Source: Lineus longissimus
Taxonomy: Eukaryota; Nemertea; Pilidiophora; Heteronemertea; Lineidae
Length of the DNA: 64,000 nt
Direction: 5' to 3'
NCBI RefSeq assembly: GCF_910592395.1
Contig: NC_088316.1
Span: 18,166,001 to 18,230,000 of the forward strand
In this document: piece by piece, positions 1 through 13,200 of the stretch
Layout of the letters: every line of letters starts with the position of its first letter
Position numbering within the stretch: the first letter of the stretch is position 1
Notes under the pieces: generated by a model
Database searches by the model: none
What the model saw: only the letters and a program-made list of their open reading frames with translations
Told to the model about the DNA's origin: nothing
Program-made: the position numbers and the translations under genes

Positions 1-1203
1 AAACATGTAATACGAATGGCAATTTAACATGTTTTAATCTCATACTGGGAATGGTCCTGATGGAAATAATGATTTCCTCTCAATGGCAACCCATTTTAAT
101 CCACTATCAATAAGTGGGACATTTCCGGGTGTGGGGAACTATGGTGGATTTTGAAATTTCATTGTTACTGTAGTTCTATTGTTTTTACCCAATGCATTAC
201 TTATGCCATCAGTAACACAATCGCCAAACCCAACACCAGCACCGAATCCCAACTCCAACCCCCGATCCATTTGAGCTGAAATAAGCTCATAAAGAGAAAG
301 TTTCACGATTAAGTTAACTGCTGTTTATAATGTTGATGATGCTTTCTGATGTACAATTATGCTATAGTGTATTTTTTATGGCGGCGGTCTCGTAACAAAT
401 TGGACTTCTCTCAACTAAGCTGACCTATCTTGCTTTTCTTCCTTCGCCAGTGGACTGCTTCTCCTAGTCGCTAACTGCAACTGTACATTGCATGCAGCCG
501 GAATTTTCAACTACGACTTTAGTGAGCTTTACATACTGCTACATACATGTCAAGTTGAACAATTTTCGTCGAAAGCAACATCAGGCCTGTCATTTTCAAA
601 ATTGAGAAGATATGATACGATCCTAAATTGGCACTGGATATATTTTCTACCAAAAATATTTTAACTCCATTAATTTTAAAACGGAGTATAAAACATTTCA
701 ATTTATCAATAGTAAATACATTTCCTTAAACAAACACGAATCGTTTGAATTTATGGCCTACGTTTAATTAAAAAATAACTCAGGTAGTCGAGGCTAACGA
801 GATGTTTTAAGATAAAAAATTATCTACAGAGGAAAATTTGTGCCAGAGTTGATTATTGTGAAATCTTTATGGATTTTTCTCTTCACCTCGGCACCTTTAG
901 CAATAAAATAATGTTTATATCAGTTGGAATATTTTTAATGTGCAAAATGAGTGGTTTTAAAGTATGGAGTATCCTTTCTGTTAAATGTACGATTTTAAAT
1001 AATGGAGTGGAAGTAGACTTAACCCTTTACTACGAATCTACTTTATCATGAACCTGGTGATCATGTTTTATAGTTTCGGTAGTGTACGAGGTGATCTTTT
1101 TTACCACAGAAAACAGCTTTCTCCGACGCTCTGATCCGGCAAACTCGGAGTGTTGACTTTAACACCAAGGTATAAATGAATAAATCATATATTTCTTTTC
1201 CAG
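1..1203 (+). other. dac intron (incomplete at window start)
   Basis: AT-rich sequence upstream of the first recognised dac exon. Around 38-150 and 180-270 there are short protein-like open stretches. Neither has both a usable acceptor and a donor in the phase needed to enter the exon at 1204, so no exon is called. The splice acceptor at 1190-1203 has a good pyrimidine tract ending in ccag. Confidence 0.6.
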
Positions 1204-4200
1204 ATCTGGTCACGAACGTCTCGACGATGACCGCCGAGACCACCACCCCCACAACCCACATCCACTCCAACACCACATCGACGAGAAATCCCTACACAGA
1301 CACAGCACAGACAAAGAATCAGGTAGTCGTTAATTTTTCGAGATGCTCCTTTAATTCAACTAGCTGAGAGATGGGAAGACAATAACTAAAGTAACCTACG
1401 ATAACGCCAACTGAATAACTATCCTGGCACAACAGTTGTAACTTGAAACTAAGTCGCTTGAGATGCATGCCAGGGATTAGAAGGTAGCAGTAAGACCAAT
1501 AACATCCGACCCAAGGTCCAACGACGAGCTTTTCAGCTGCAAAAGAACCAATACACATGCTGTTCCAACTTGACTTGCGTAAACTCTTGTGCAACGGTGT
1601 TTCCATCACAGATGCAGTTTAGTAGTTCTGAAAAGGGTTCACATGGTCACTGAATGTTCACTTGCACAATCAAAACACCCGAGCTCCTTCGGCAACTACA
1701 CTCTGCACACACCCGTTACAAAAGCAACAGCGAGGACTTAGTTTGGTATGAACTGAATAAAAGAATCGAAGACATCGTTGTTCAATGAGGTGACTATCGA
1801 AGTATACGTATAAGGCGCATCCTTCAGTATCTTCACCTCTCTTTTATTCCCTCTCCAATACCAACCGAGTCCTCACTGTTACTTCCGGGCTAACTCTGAA
1901 TGGCATTCCCCATATATATTTCTAGGGTCAGCCCAAGAATCTTTGATGGCACATTTTACAAAGTTTCTTTATCTCCTCCCCGGTCAACCTCTAGGCATTG
2001 GGACACCAAGTGATTTTTCCACGAACGGGCCTACTGACCTTGTCAAACGGACCCAACAACATCAGACAATGGACTTGGCAGTAGAGGATGACAATGCCTC
2101 GGATGATGATGACGATGGTAGGGGAAGGACATTTTATTCAATAATAATGATTTATTTCTTTAAGTTTTGGATGCTTGATCAATGTTGTTAATCCGTTGTT
2201 GTTGTTCAGTGTTTTATAGTGTGCTGTGTCGATGGTTACAGGATGTAACAATATGGCAGTATTTTAGCCACCACAATAGCCAGTGCCCAACCCCCTTCCA
2301 CTACAACCACAAACACACCCACACAATTGAAAGTGCCAACGAATATCTGCATTATAAATGTAGATGTGTCACTGCATATCTGTACCTCGCGGACCAATTT
2401 TGTTTATACAGATTCCTCTTCATTATCGCAATCCTTCAACACCGGGCTTAAGAAGTAACTTTTTAGTTGGATAAAAGTTTAAATGTTTCGAAGGGAGTTC
2501 GCCCTTCAAAGGTTAAGCGACAAAACACCAATGAAAGAACTTTTGATACCCAGCCAGATGTGGTCTTGGAAGAGAAACGGACACATGGTCTTTGAAAACA
2601 ACACCAAAAACCAAAGGTTTTGCTTTGTCTTTGAATCTAATAAATGAGGACATCTAAAGATCGCTATATTAGATGCCAAAGAGGGCACGTGATATAAAGG
2701 ATCAGAAGGATTTTTGTAGAAAAAAAACGCAGCTGTGACAAACTTGAGATAACACCAAAGACAGTTAAGAAAAAAGAAAACATTAACACTAAAAGTCATT
2801 GAAGATTTCAAATTGACAAAAAGTAAAAAACAAAAGATAACTTTCAAAGAAAGAGGACAGGAATACCACAAGTCAGCAAGGGTTCTTTCTGAAGAAGGCG
2901 GGTGTGCCACATTGCCCATGGACAACGTTACACCAACAACCAACGGCCTTCTATCTAAAGGAGGCGAGACCTATACTCACATGAAAGAATATCAGGGAAA
3001 TGTGGGAAATTTTAACAAAGTTGGCGTAGGTTAACAATGTCATCCAACACAACTTGAACCTCGGTAAATTTGTTGTAAAAGGTCATTCATAATTCGATTT
3101 GATAATAAAGAAGAGCTTTAATTTTTTGTGACATGACATCAGGTCGACACACAAAGTCTCAGTAAATGAGTAATATAAAGGTAAAACATCACAATTGACG
3201 TTTAAAAAGGCTTTTGTTTGACTCAGAAGAAAAACCCTCAAAACAAACTAAAGATAAGGAAGCCTAAGATGTGAGGAAAATACAGAAACCTCTAAGATAT
3301 CTTTACTTTGTGTACTATTGGATTTGTGTGTTTTTGAAGCCATCAGATATTACTAGCACCACATCCATTAGTTGACCTAACTCAACAAACACAAATAGAA
3401 CTTGAAAGAAGATGTCATCTTAAAATTCATACAAGTCTTTGAGTGTGAATTTTAATGAAACATGCTGATCTCATCAACATCTTTACCTTTTTTGATGTGA
3501 TTTGACTAAGAGATATAACCACGAGTTTTACACCCACCGACATCAGATTGAAACAAAACTGCACTATGCTTCACCAAGAGTTGTCCAGAACAACTCGAGC
3601 ATTTACCATTAAAGGCATTTCAAAATGTACGAGTTCGTTCTCACATTCAGATTGGATCGGAATAGTTCTTTCTTTTGCCCAAGGTTGGAAAATCAACCAG
3701 TGCATTTAACACAGAAAATTATGGAAATGTGCAGCGCTGTTTGTTCAGTTTGGGTTGCGATTGATTTCAGTTTGATCTGTTCTGGGAACATCTGTAAATT
3801 TCATTAATGTCACTTAGCAATCGGATTGTTTGAGAGAAAAAACTATACCGCTCTCTACGAAATCAATGATGACTTTAATCAGCCCAATGTGTTTCAATCT
3901 GCAAAGGAAAGTAACCGCTTCATAAGATTTCAAGATGAAAGGCCGTTTATTTGTTCTGTCGGAAGATGGGGAATCGTCACCTTGAGTTCAACTTGAAAGA
4001 ATGAAAAACTCTTAAATTCATTTCGGTTTTACAAACATGAGTCGTACTTCGATCGAGTTAGATAATAGCGTTTTTCAAATGGGTTTGATGATGGCTTGGC
4101 ATGTTTGTTCTTTAAAGCTAGACAGGGAAAGTGTTATCGAGATTGGGTGTAAGAACTAATCGATTGCTCGATAAAAATAAAGAAAGACTCAAATATGATA

Positions 4201-7200
4201 GAAAATCACACTTAGGTTTCACATCGTTTTCACTCCGCATCGAAAAATTCCACAGAAAAAAAGGGACGGAGGAAGTGAGGTAGTTTCTGATAGGTCGAAT
4301 CTTCTCTGACATTTGTGAGAGGATGTTTGATTGGTCATATTTCTTTTATTCTATGCGAGGAGAGCATTGATCAATTGATTCTGTTCTTTCCTTGGCACAA
4401 CATTACATCTGGATCCGTGTGATGAAACCAAAGCAAAAAAATACATCTTAGCTTACACCACTCTAATAAAGCCATAGCAGGCAGGTGGACAGAAAAACGG
4501 GACCAGTTGAGACGGCGATGAGATTTTCTTGCCCCCAGTGTCATAGCCAGCCATTATCTTATATTGAAAGTGACAAATGGTGAATTTAATATGACTCATA
4601 CAGATATTGGGATCTCGATTTTTGTTCTTTCAAGCTGGTGCCCTATGGCAGTATTCAGTTTACATCCATCAGCCACACACCAAATTATGTCCACCAACTC
4701 ATAACACAGAATTGAAGCCGGTAATGGTGAAATGTGATTACACTTTGAGGAAAATGATTCCAAGTTTTGAACAAGTCAAACAGAAAATTGCATTTATAGA
4801 TGATTTTAGTTCAAGTAATATGAAACAAATTTTATCATTTTCACAGAAATTGACGGTAATACCCTGTAGGTTGTTTTGATTGTCTTCGAGAGTCGAGAAT
4901 GATGACAGTATAGATTTCAGATTAAACCAAGTTAGGCCAAATGAAGATATAGTATCACTTTTCACTTTTCGTTGTGAGGCAGAACTGATGTTGGGACGAG
5001 CTTGGGTATGCTTCTCTTGCAATTTCAACCATGTCAACAATTCCAAAAAACAATATACTAGTAACAGGCACATTTCGCAGCTGATGTAAATCCGTTCTAT
5101 AGGTTTGGATGACTGCCCAAGACTCACTGTACGGTGGCCCGCTGCATGGTGTAATTAGTAAATAGCAGGCAAATAGTAGTACAATCATGTACCTAGAATC
5201 AAAACTAATTAGGGTCGACTAACCAGTTCGAAGATAAAGATTCATCAATTTTCATACGGTAGTTAATTTATCAAAATCCAAAAATCTAAAACATGAGCGA
5301 TAACAAAAAGAACTGTCTCTAAACGAGGTTTTGAGAAAGCAAATATCAATGTGGGAAAGGGAAAGAAACAAACCTTCCTCTTTTGGCCTCATTGGTAAAT
5401 GTCTCTCTTCACCACTGACTAGATGTTGATTTGAAGATGATACGATGTGTCGTCTGAGTTGGTGGTATTAGTATCGAACTGAACCAGCGCAGAACATCAC
5501 TAATCTCATGAAACTCACAAATCAGATGTATAACGGCCATAGTCATCTGGCCACAATAAGATTAGAGACGGTCATTTCTGATGTGTCTAATTTGTTTGAG
5601 CTATCTTATACCTAATTGAATCAAGAATGGTTCGTAGGAGTTGGCAAAGAATAGTCAGTTGGCTGAACAAGTTGAATATCAAACGATTTTCTTTATGGTT
5701 TGATAAGGAGAACCCAGACAATTCTGTGATAGTTGAATCAGAGCCAACAACCTACTGTACTTCATTCATAAGTTTTTAGTTGATGACAGCATCACAGCCT
5801 CTAATTTCAATACAAATTCACAGACAGCTAGATGGCAGCAACTGTGATGCAACTAATGTTACTAACGATCAATCACAAAATACCAATCGACAGTAAATCG
5901 CACTGACACTTGCCAAGTATTTTCAAACCCGAAGAACTCAGTTTAGTATACCGCCTGTAATTAAACATGCATCAACCAAGCTTTATTTGGTCCCTTTTTA
6001 TTCACAGATGGTGATTCCGATAACAACGACTACACAAGTTTACCCCAGCATGATACTCCCGATAAAATGACCTCTCAGAAACACTACGGTCAACAACTAA
6101 CGAGCACAGACCTGACTGGTCCCTCATCACTCGAGGCCCTACTTCTCAACATCCAGGGACTTCTCAAGGTGGCTGCAGAACACGCTAAACAGTACGAGCG
6201 ACAGATACACTTTGAAACAGGTAAGAACTTATGTTTTAGAATATCAGTTGTATAAATGGTTGTGTGGAGGACAAAGAGGTGACTAGAGCAGGGGTTCGAA
6301 TCCAAGACCGGATTGAGATTCGGACGCCTTAGCCAGTACGCCAATTGGTCAGCAGTAGATGATCAATGAAATCAACATTGCCACAGACTCCAAGTCGGAC
6401 TGTGACAGACCAAACTCACTCATCCAATCAAGCACTCTTAATCTAAACAGATCTAGTCGGCATTCTCATCTAGACACTAATTATGATTATTTCGTCATGA
6501 TTAATTTCTCTTGTTTCTAATTGAATGGATTCGGCCAGATCTGGATAGTCGTAAATTGAAAACGCAATCGTGTAAGTAATTCTAGTCTTCACAACCAATT
6601 GCTCTGGAATGAAATTAAGAGTTGATTGGAATGGCCGCCATTTTGCAAGTTTTTGTAATTCTACACGATGGAGTGCAGAAATTCTTCATTTGTTTCATAT
6701 CAGTGTCAGAAAGGTGATTTACCGAATCGAATAGTAAGGCTATTTACTTGCGTTCCAGCAACGAATAGTTATTTACTTGCTTTCCAGGAACGATAGTTAT
6801 TTACTTGCTTTCCAGGAACGAATAGCTATTTACTTGCTTTCCAGGAACGAATAGCTATTTACTTGCTTTCCAGGAACGAACAGCTATTTACTCGCTTTCC
6901 AGGAACGAATAGCTATTTACTCGCTTTCCAGGAACGAATAGCTATTTACTTGCTTTCCAGCAACGAATAGTTATTTACTTGCTTTCCAGGAACGAAAAGC
7001 TATTTACTTGCTTTCCAGGAACGAATAGCTATTTACTTGTTTTCCAGCAACGAATAGTTTTTTACTTGCTTTCCAGGAACGAATAGCTATTACTTGCTTT
7101 CCAGCAACGAATAGCTATTTACTTGCTTTCCAGCAACGAATAGCTATTTACTTGCTTTCCAGGAACGAATAGTTATTTACTTGCTTTCCAGGAACGAATA

Positions 7201-10200
7201 GCTATTTACATTTGCTTACCAGGAACGAATAGCTATTTACTTGCTTTCCAGGAACGAATAGCTATTTACTTGCTTTCCAGGAACGAATAGCTATTTACTT
7301 GCTTTCCAGGAACGAATAGCTATTTACTTGCTTTCCAGGAACGAATAGCTATTTACTTACTTTCCAGCAACGAATAGTTATTTACTTGCTTTCCAGCAGC
7401 GAATAGCTATTTACTTGCTTTCCAGGAACGAATAGTTATTTACTTGCTTTCCAGGAACGAAAATCTATTTACTTGCTTTCCAGGAACGAATAGCTATTTA
7501 CTTGCTTTCCAGCAACGAATAGCTATTTACTTGCTTTCCAGCAAAGAAAAGTTATTTACTTCAACACCATAGTCATGACGATTATCCCTTTATTTCACTG
7601 TGTATAATAGTAATGGAACATCCCGTTTAACTCAACCATCACGTCTACGTTAATAGAGCCAGATGTTTCGTGCGGACATTTAGACAGAACGTTACATTTT
7701 CTACTTCTGCGCTTCATTTAGTCGTTTCCCTTGGGGATGGTAGGTTATTGTTACTGTTCACGATATCACGCTGCGATGACTGGCGAAGCTTGGCGGATTT
7801 TCAGGACACTTGATAATACGTTTATGTGACTTATGGTTCTCCTTCAATGGGACTTATTTCACAAAGCATCACTTGAATTAGAGGTGGGTTGATTCATGCT
7901 GGAGATGTTACTTTTGTAATGCGGTGATATGTCACTGCCATTTTACAGCTTCGTTCGTGGTTTGTACAGAGTACTTCGTTAGTAGGTGACCAAACTTCGT
8001 GACCAAAGGTCATGCACCAAGAATAAGACATGGAATTAAAGTCCCTGAATAATTTCCAGAACTTTTAAATCTTCATCTCAGCCAGATGTGACTCGACACC
8101 TTATTAACTCAAACAATACAAAACTAATGACAAGAACGCATCGTTTGAAGTATGAAGTATCACCAGAGAAAAATCGATCGAAAACTCTTCTCAGCCCTGA
8201 CTCCAGGTTTGAATATGCGAATATATTTATTGACTAAGGATAATCAAACTATAGCATAGCCTTTACTTCAAACACAACTTTCATTACTGGTATATCTAGG
8301 TAATTTCCTTTTATACACATCGCTGCTAATACCATTTATATAAATTTTTGATATGGTGTTGAAATTACGACAAACCTCGAAGGTGTTTTAAAACGTGCTT
8401 ATTCGCTCCAAGGTGGATCATCAATATTGAAAACGCCGCTGTGACTCATCCTTAAATTGATTTTTAGTATCTTCAAGGGTATCAATTATACACAAAATAA
8501 GGTAACAGAATTTGTGGGCAGACATGGATGGATTTATATTGATGTTTGACGTCTCTTGGTTGTGTCAGGTGCACTAACACTAGTCCCTGGGGCTGTGGCT
8601 ACAGCTGAACATTTTTGTGCTGAAGGACCTTTCAGAGATGCCTCGTGGTCCATCAAAATTAGTTCGGTGAAGTTTAGTTTGGTGATTGCAGATTGTAGAA
8701 TCAAAATAAGCAATACCTTAAATGCACTTAATCGAAAATTAACGAAATAACATATACTAATATCAGAGCTCCTGCCTGCAGCTGCCAGTCCTCATATACA
8801 TCATGTGATGGATTTCGATTCCTTCACCAAGATATTATGTTATGTAGTCTCATGTAGGTTCTAACAATCGGCGTTCATGAGGTATTGACAAAATAAGGTT
8901 TTCGAAGAAGGACGCCTGGAGCTTAGAAAATAGGTCAAATGGCGATGATGTTTAGCGTGTCAAGTCATGTTGTCATAAGACATCCACACACCAAGTTTCA
9001 ACTTTCTAGACTCAACAGTGAGCAAACATGCCACTATTGTTGATGGACGACGGACGCACAGACAACGGACGGACCAACGGACCCACGGACGGAAAAATGG
9101 ACGGACCGACGATGGACGGAAAATGGACGGACCGACGACATAAGCTCATCCAGGTGAGCTAAAAAATGCAACTATACTTCAAAAAACAAACATACCAAAC
9201 ATACCGTTCATTTCATAGACATAATTATCTTTTGGTCTAAATAGCAAAGTATTGGTCACATAATTTAATATACGCGTTTTGTCGGTGGCTAAAGAATGAA
9301 AAAACACATTTTTCGTTGCAGAGTTTTTGTGTTTGATTAAATTTAATACCCTTCGATAAAGTCACTTGAGATCTGATAAAATTAAATGAACTTTAATTGC
9401 AAAGCAAAATAAAGTCAACCTTTTGTGCTATTAAGTCACAAGTGCAGAATATTCCTTTTATCAATGCAACATTTCTTTTGATATCAACAGCAGATTTTAT
9501 ACCAAATTAACTACAATAACAGAGTCACTTTGCTGCTGATAAAATTTAATTTTTTCCTTATCGCTGAGAAAATGACTTTTTTTTCTTTCAAATTACAAGA
9601 CGTTTAGATTTACTGAGAAGAAAATAAATTCACAATGGAACATGAGATGACAAATGAACTGACTGCAGTAATTTAACACTTCAAATTCCGCTTTTAACAA
9701 AAAGGAAAGAAAAAAACAGTCAAAATGAAGACAGATTGAGCTGGTATAATTTGCCAATTCAAGTAAAGCTTTATCTACGATCTGCGAAGCGAGAATTTCG
9801 TCGTCTTTTAAACTCATCAAATAAGTCAGCAGGTGGTAGTGTCATTAACGTTTTAATAGAAATCTATTAAGTTTCATACAACCTTTGTTCCAGCGATACG
9901 CGAGACAAAAAAATGTGCAAGTCACAATTATTTCAGGAAGTAATGTGATACGTAAATTTCTTACGAGCTTTCTAAAGAGTATTCTTCAGCGGAAGGAAGC
10001 ATGATGGTACTTTTTAGTTTTATATGGTATCATTTTCTTAAGTTAGATATCAGATCAAAACTTTGACATAATTTGACTGGTATTTGAATTAAATGGGGAC
10101 AATTTTGACAAATGTTTGATGTTTGCCTTGTGAAGAAAAAAAAAAATTTTGTACCGTTTATACTTGATGCTTTTCGCACCACAAGCACAATACAGCAACA

Positions 10201-13200
10201 GCGTATAGTATAATGCAGGTATATATCAAAAATACACTAGGACATTTATATATGCGTATGTAGATGAATATTGACATGTAAATTCAACTTTTTATGTGCC
10301 ACCGACAGTCGATATAAACCGGCAAATTCATAATCAAAATATTTTAATAAAGATTTTAAATCAATGGTCTTGCCATGTGACACGATGGAGATGAAGATAT
10401 TAATTACACTTACCTGTATGTTTCTTTGGGAAGCAATCGCCAGTTCACATGGATGGTTCTGAAAGTGACATGTCATAATACGCCGATTCTCAAAATACCT
10501 CAATAACTCACCAATAACTAATTATTATCATTCTCGTGAAATCAAAAAGACAATGATGAAGAAAATATCAGATTTCTGTGATTTTATTGACAAGTACATG
10601 CTGACAGCGACGATTCTGAAATAACATCATATTTCAATGTTTATTCTCATGATAGAGAATAGTCTCATACATTCCTTCCGAGCGTTTCCAGATCCGCCGT
10701 CAAAGAGTTAAATAATCTCCTCCAATAAGGCTAGTGTGGCCAAGACGTATGTTCAAACAATTCTCTCTCGTCCCTCTTCAAACATTGCTCAAGGCTAAAA
10801 CACAGCCATACAACATATTTGTTAAGCTCTAACTCTAATCTCAATTATATTCAATTGGGCTGAAAGCATCTATATCAAAAGACACTCATTTATAAATTGT
10901 ATTTTTTGCCTTCGAGACAGAAATTCATTCCTTAAGAAAACTGATATAAAACGCTCTCTGGGAACCATTATTTTAATTAATTATTTGAAAAGGGATTGTT
11001 TTGATCTTTCTTAATATCGATGGAGTGTGTAATAGCAATAATCTGCGTGTGTCTAATTGCTATAAAAGGTCATCAACGGGTTTGCTTTGATATTGTAACT
11101 ATTCAAATTTATGATTAAGTGGAAAACTCACATAATATCTTTCCTCACTCGGGATAACTTTAACTAACTCTTACCTAATGTGAAATTACCCTGGTGGTAC
11201 ATGTATAGAGGATTAGATGATGCCTGAACGCTAATAGTCGTTATCTCGTCTTTGTCCTTTGATGTCACGCTAAGAATTAGACGGCGCATTTCTTTAGATT
11301 TTATTAACTTCAATGAAGCACTTAGGGAGGGAGAGAGAGAGAGAGCGGCGCATCACGGGATCAGATGATAGGACCCAATATCGTATCATCAAATTCTGCT
11401 ATCCATGATGATGGCGTTATTTACGGAGGCGGAAAGCATAACACTAGTGCCTTAATAGAGTTTCTTTCTTTCAAGTCAACTTTGCAAAAAGATACGGAGC
11501 TCAGGTTTACAATTATGGTGAAAGATTTTAAATGGGCATTATAATGTAGGGAATTGTGTTTCTTTCTATGCGACAAAGCAAGCCAACATGAACTGTTTTA
11601 ATGGATTTTCATCAGCGATATTAAGGTATTCTATATCATAACCGTTTCTTCAATTAAGGCAATATTTCCGACAATAGCGAAGATTATAAAATTTTCTTAA
11701 ATTTTTCAAAAAGGACGAATTTTGTTTCCATGCTGCATTCAGAGAGGTGATGTGATTAATTTTTTGGGGGCTTGGGCTTTTATACAGGAGTTTCTGATAA
11801 AATATCTTAAATGTAAAGGAAGTAATGATTCAGTTAGGATGATTTCTTAGATGTGGAGATTACAATTGTGTCAATTCTTTACATGATGGTGGTGTCCAGT
11901 TAACCTTCAACTATCAGGACATCGGGACATATGTACAGCAACAAACAATGGCAGGAATGGCAGGCGGTACCTTGACTTTGTGTAAAGTCACCAAAACGGG
12001 ATGCTGAGGTACACCTTTGTGTTGAATCACGAAGTCATTTACCTTCAGAGAACATTTTCAAAGCCTCACTAATATCGTAAAATGGTTAATGCAATCACAA
12101 AATAATTAATGCATGATATATCAACCCGCGAAAATCTATTATTCTGATCTTTGGCACTTTACTAGAAAATATGTCTCAATGGTCCATAATCACGGAAAGT
12201 TAGCATCAAATTGGATCCCAAACTAACATGCAATATTCGCTGTTCGCTACAACATGAAATATGGTTCAAATAGATCGGTTTGTGCGAATTTAGTTTGAAA
12301 TAATTTTTACCTTGGGACATCATGGTAGAAGGCGCCGGGACGACGGAAACATTGCTGTGGGCTGGCTGTTGCAGTGTCTTGGATCGATGGCACGATGTTC
12401 TTTTCTGGATGATAACCTTGGCTGCATCAATTTGCAACCTTGTGTCGAATCTGGAAGGCACTGACCCCTAACTTTCAGAATAAAACATTTCATAAAATGT
12501 TGATTATTAATGCAGTTTTCAATTGGAACATAAAAAGACATATAAATCACAGCCTCGTATCCCCTCCGAACTCCGGATCGGCGGTCTGAGTTGAGGTAAA
12601 TTTGGTTAAACCAATATAGTCTCAGTCATTAAAGAGTTAAGCAGCACTGAGTTTGATTTATCTAAACTAACCAAGATTATAGTTAAAATGCTAATTGCAT
12701 ACTTAATGAACTACATCAATCATCATGATGAATGGTAAGCCATTCTCAGCCATTTCAAACCATTCACTACACGATATAATCCATTTTTAATCTTGCCATT
12801 TCTTGCAATATTTATTGGTTTCGCGTCCAATTGAAATGAAATGAAATTGGTCAGGTTTAAAGGTATACTTAGGGTTCATCTTTAAAACGTTGTCTTACTT
12901 GATTACTGAGATATAGGCCTACGACAAAACCAGTTATTCTTGACGCTTTCGACAATTTTCGTGTTCCATTCTTGACAAGAAATATGTCCTCATCGTTGAT
13001 TAGGGGGTCTTCTAACTAAGTAGAGGGGACACTCACCAAAAAGAAATAATATCTAACAAACTTCTTTTTTCCTAAATGTTAAAAGTTTTATCTAAAAAAA
13101 ATTTTTTTAAAGCTTGAAGCAGCAAAACTGTAGCGGTGCGGAGACCTACCACAAAGACACCGGCACACTTGACGGTATAATGCATCCCCCTCAGCCATCA

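Noticed and set aside
38-270. Possible dac coding exon at the window start
   Set aside because: Short Pro/Asn/Thr-rich open stretches look somewhat dac-like, but no acceptor-donor pair fits the phase-2 entry required at 1204.
1176-1367. Thr-rich reading frame of the first dac exon
   Set aside because: It does not keep frame with the next exon at 1995. The His/Asp-rich frame (SGHERLDDDRRDHH) does.
2506-2943. 145-codon minus-strand frame in a dac intron
   Set aside because: No recognisable domain, no splice sites, and hydrophobic low-complexity composition from AT-rich DNA.
6250-6360. tRNA gene
   Set aside because: A and B box-like words are present, but the T stem pairs over only two bases and there is no acceptor stem. 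Kept only as a SINE-like remnant.
6727-7561. CRISPR-like regular array
   Set aside because: Units are contiguous 29-mers with no unique spacers, in a eukaryotic intron; it is a minisatellite.
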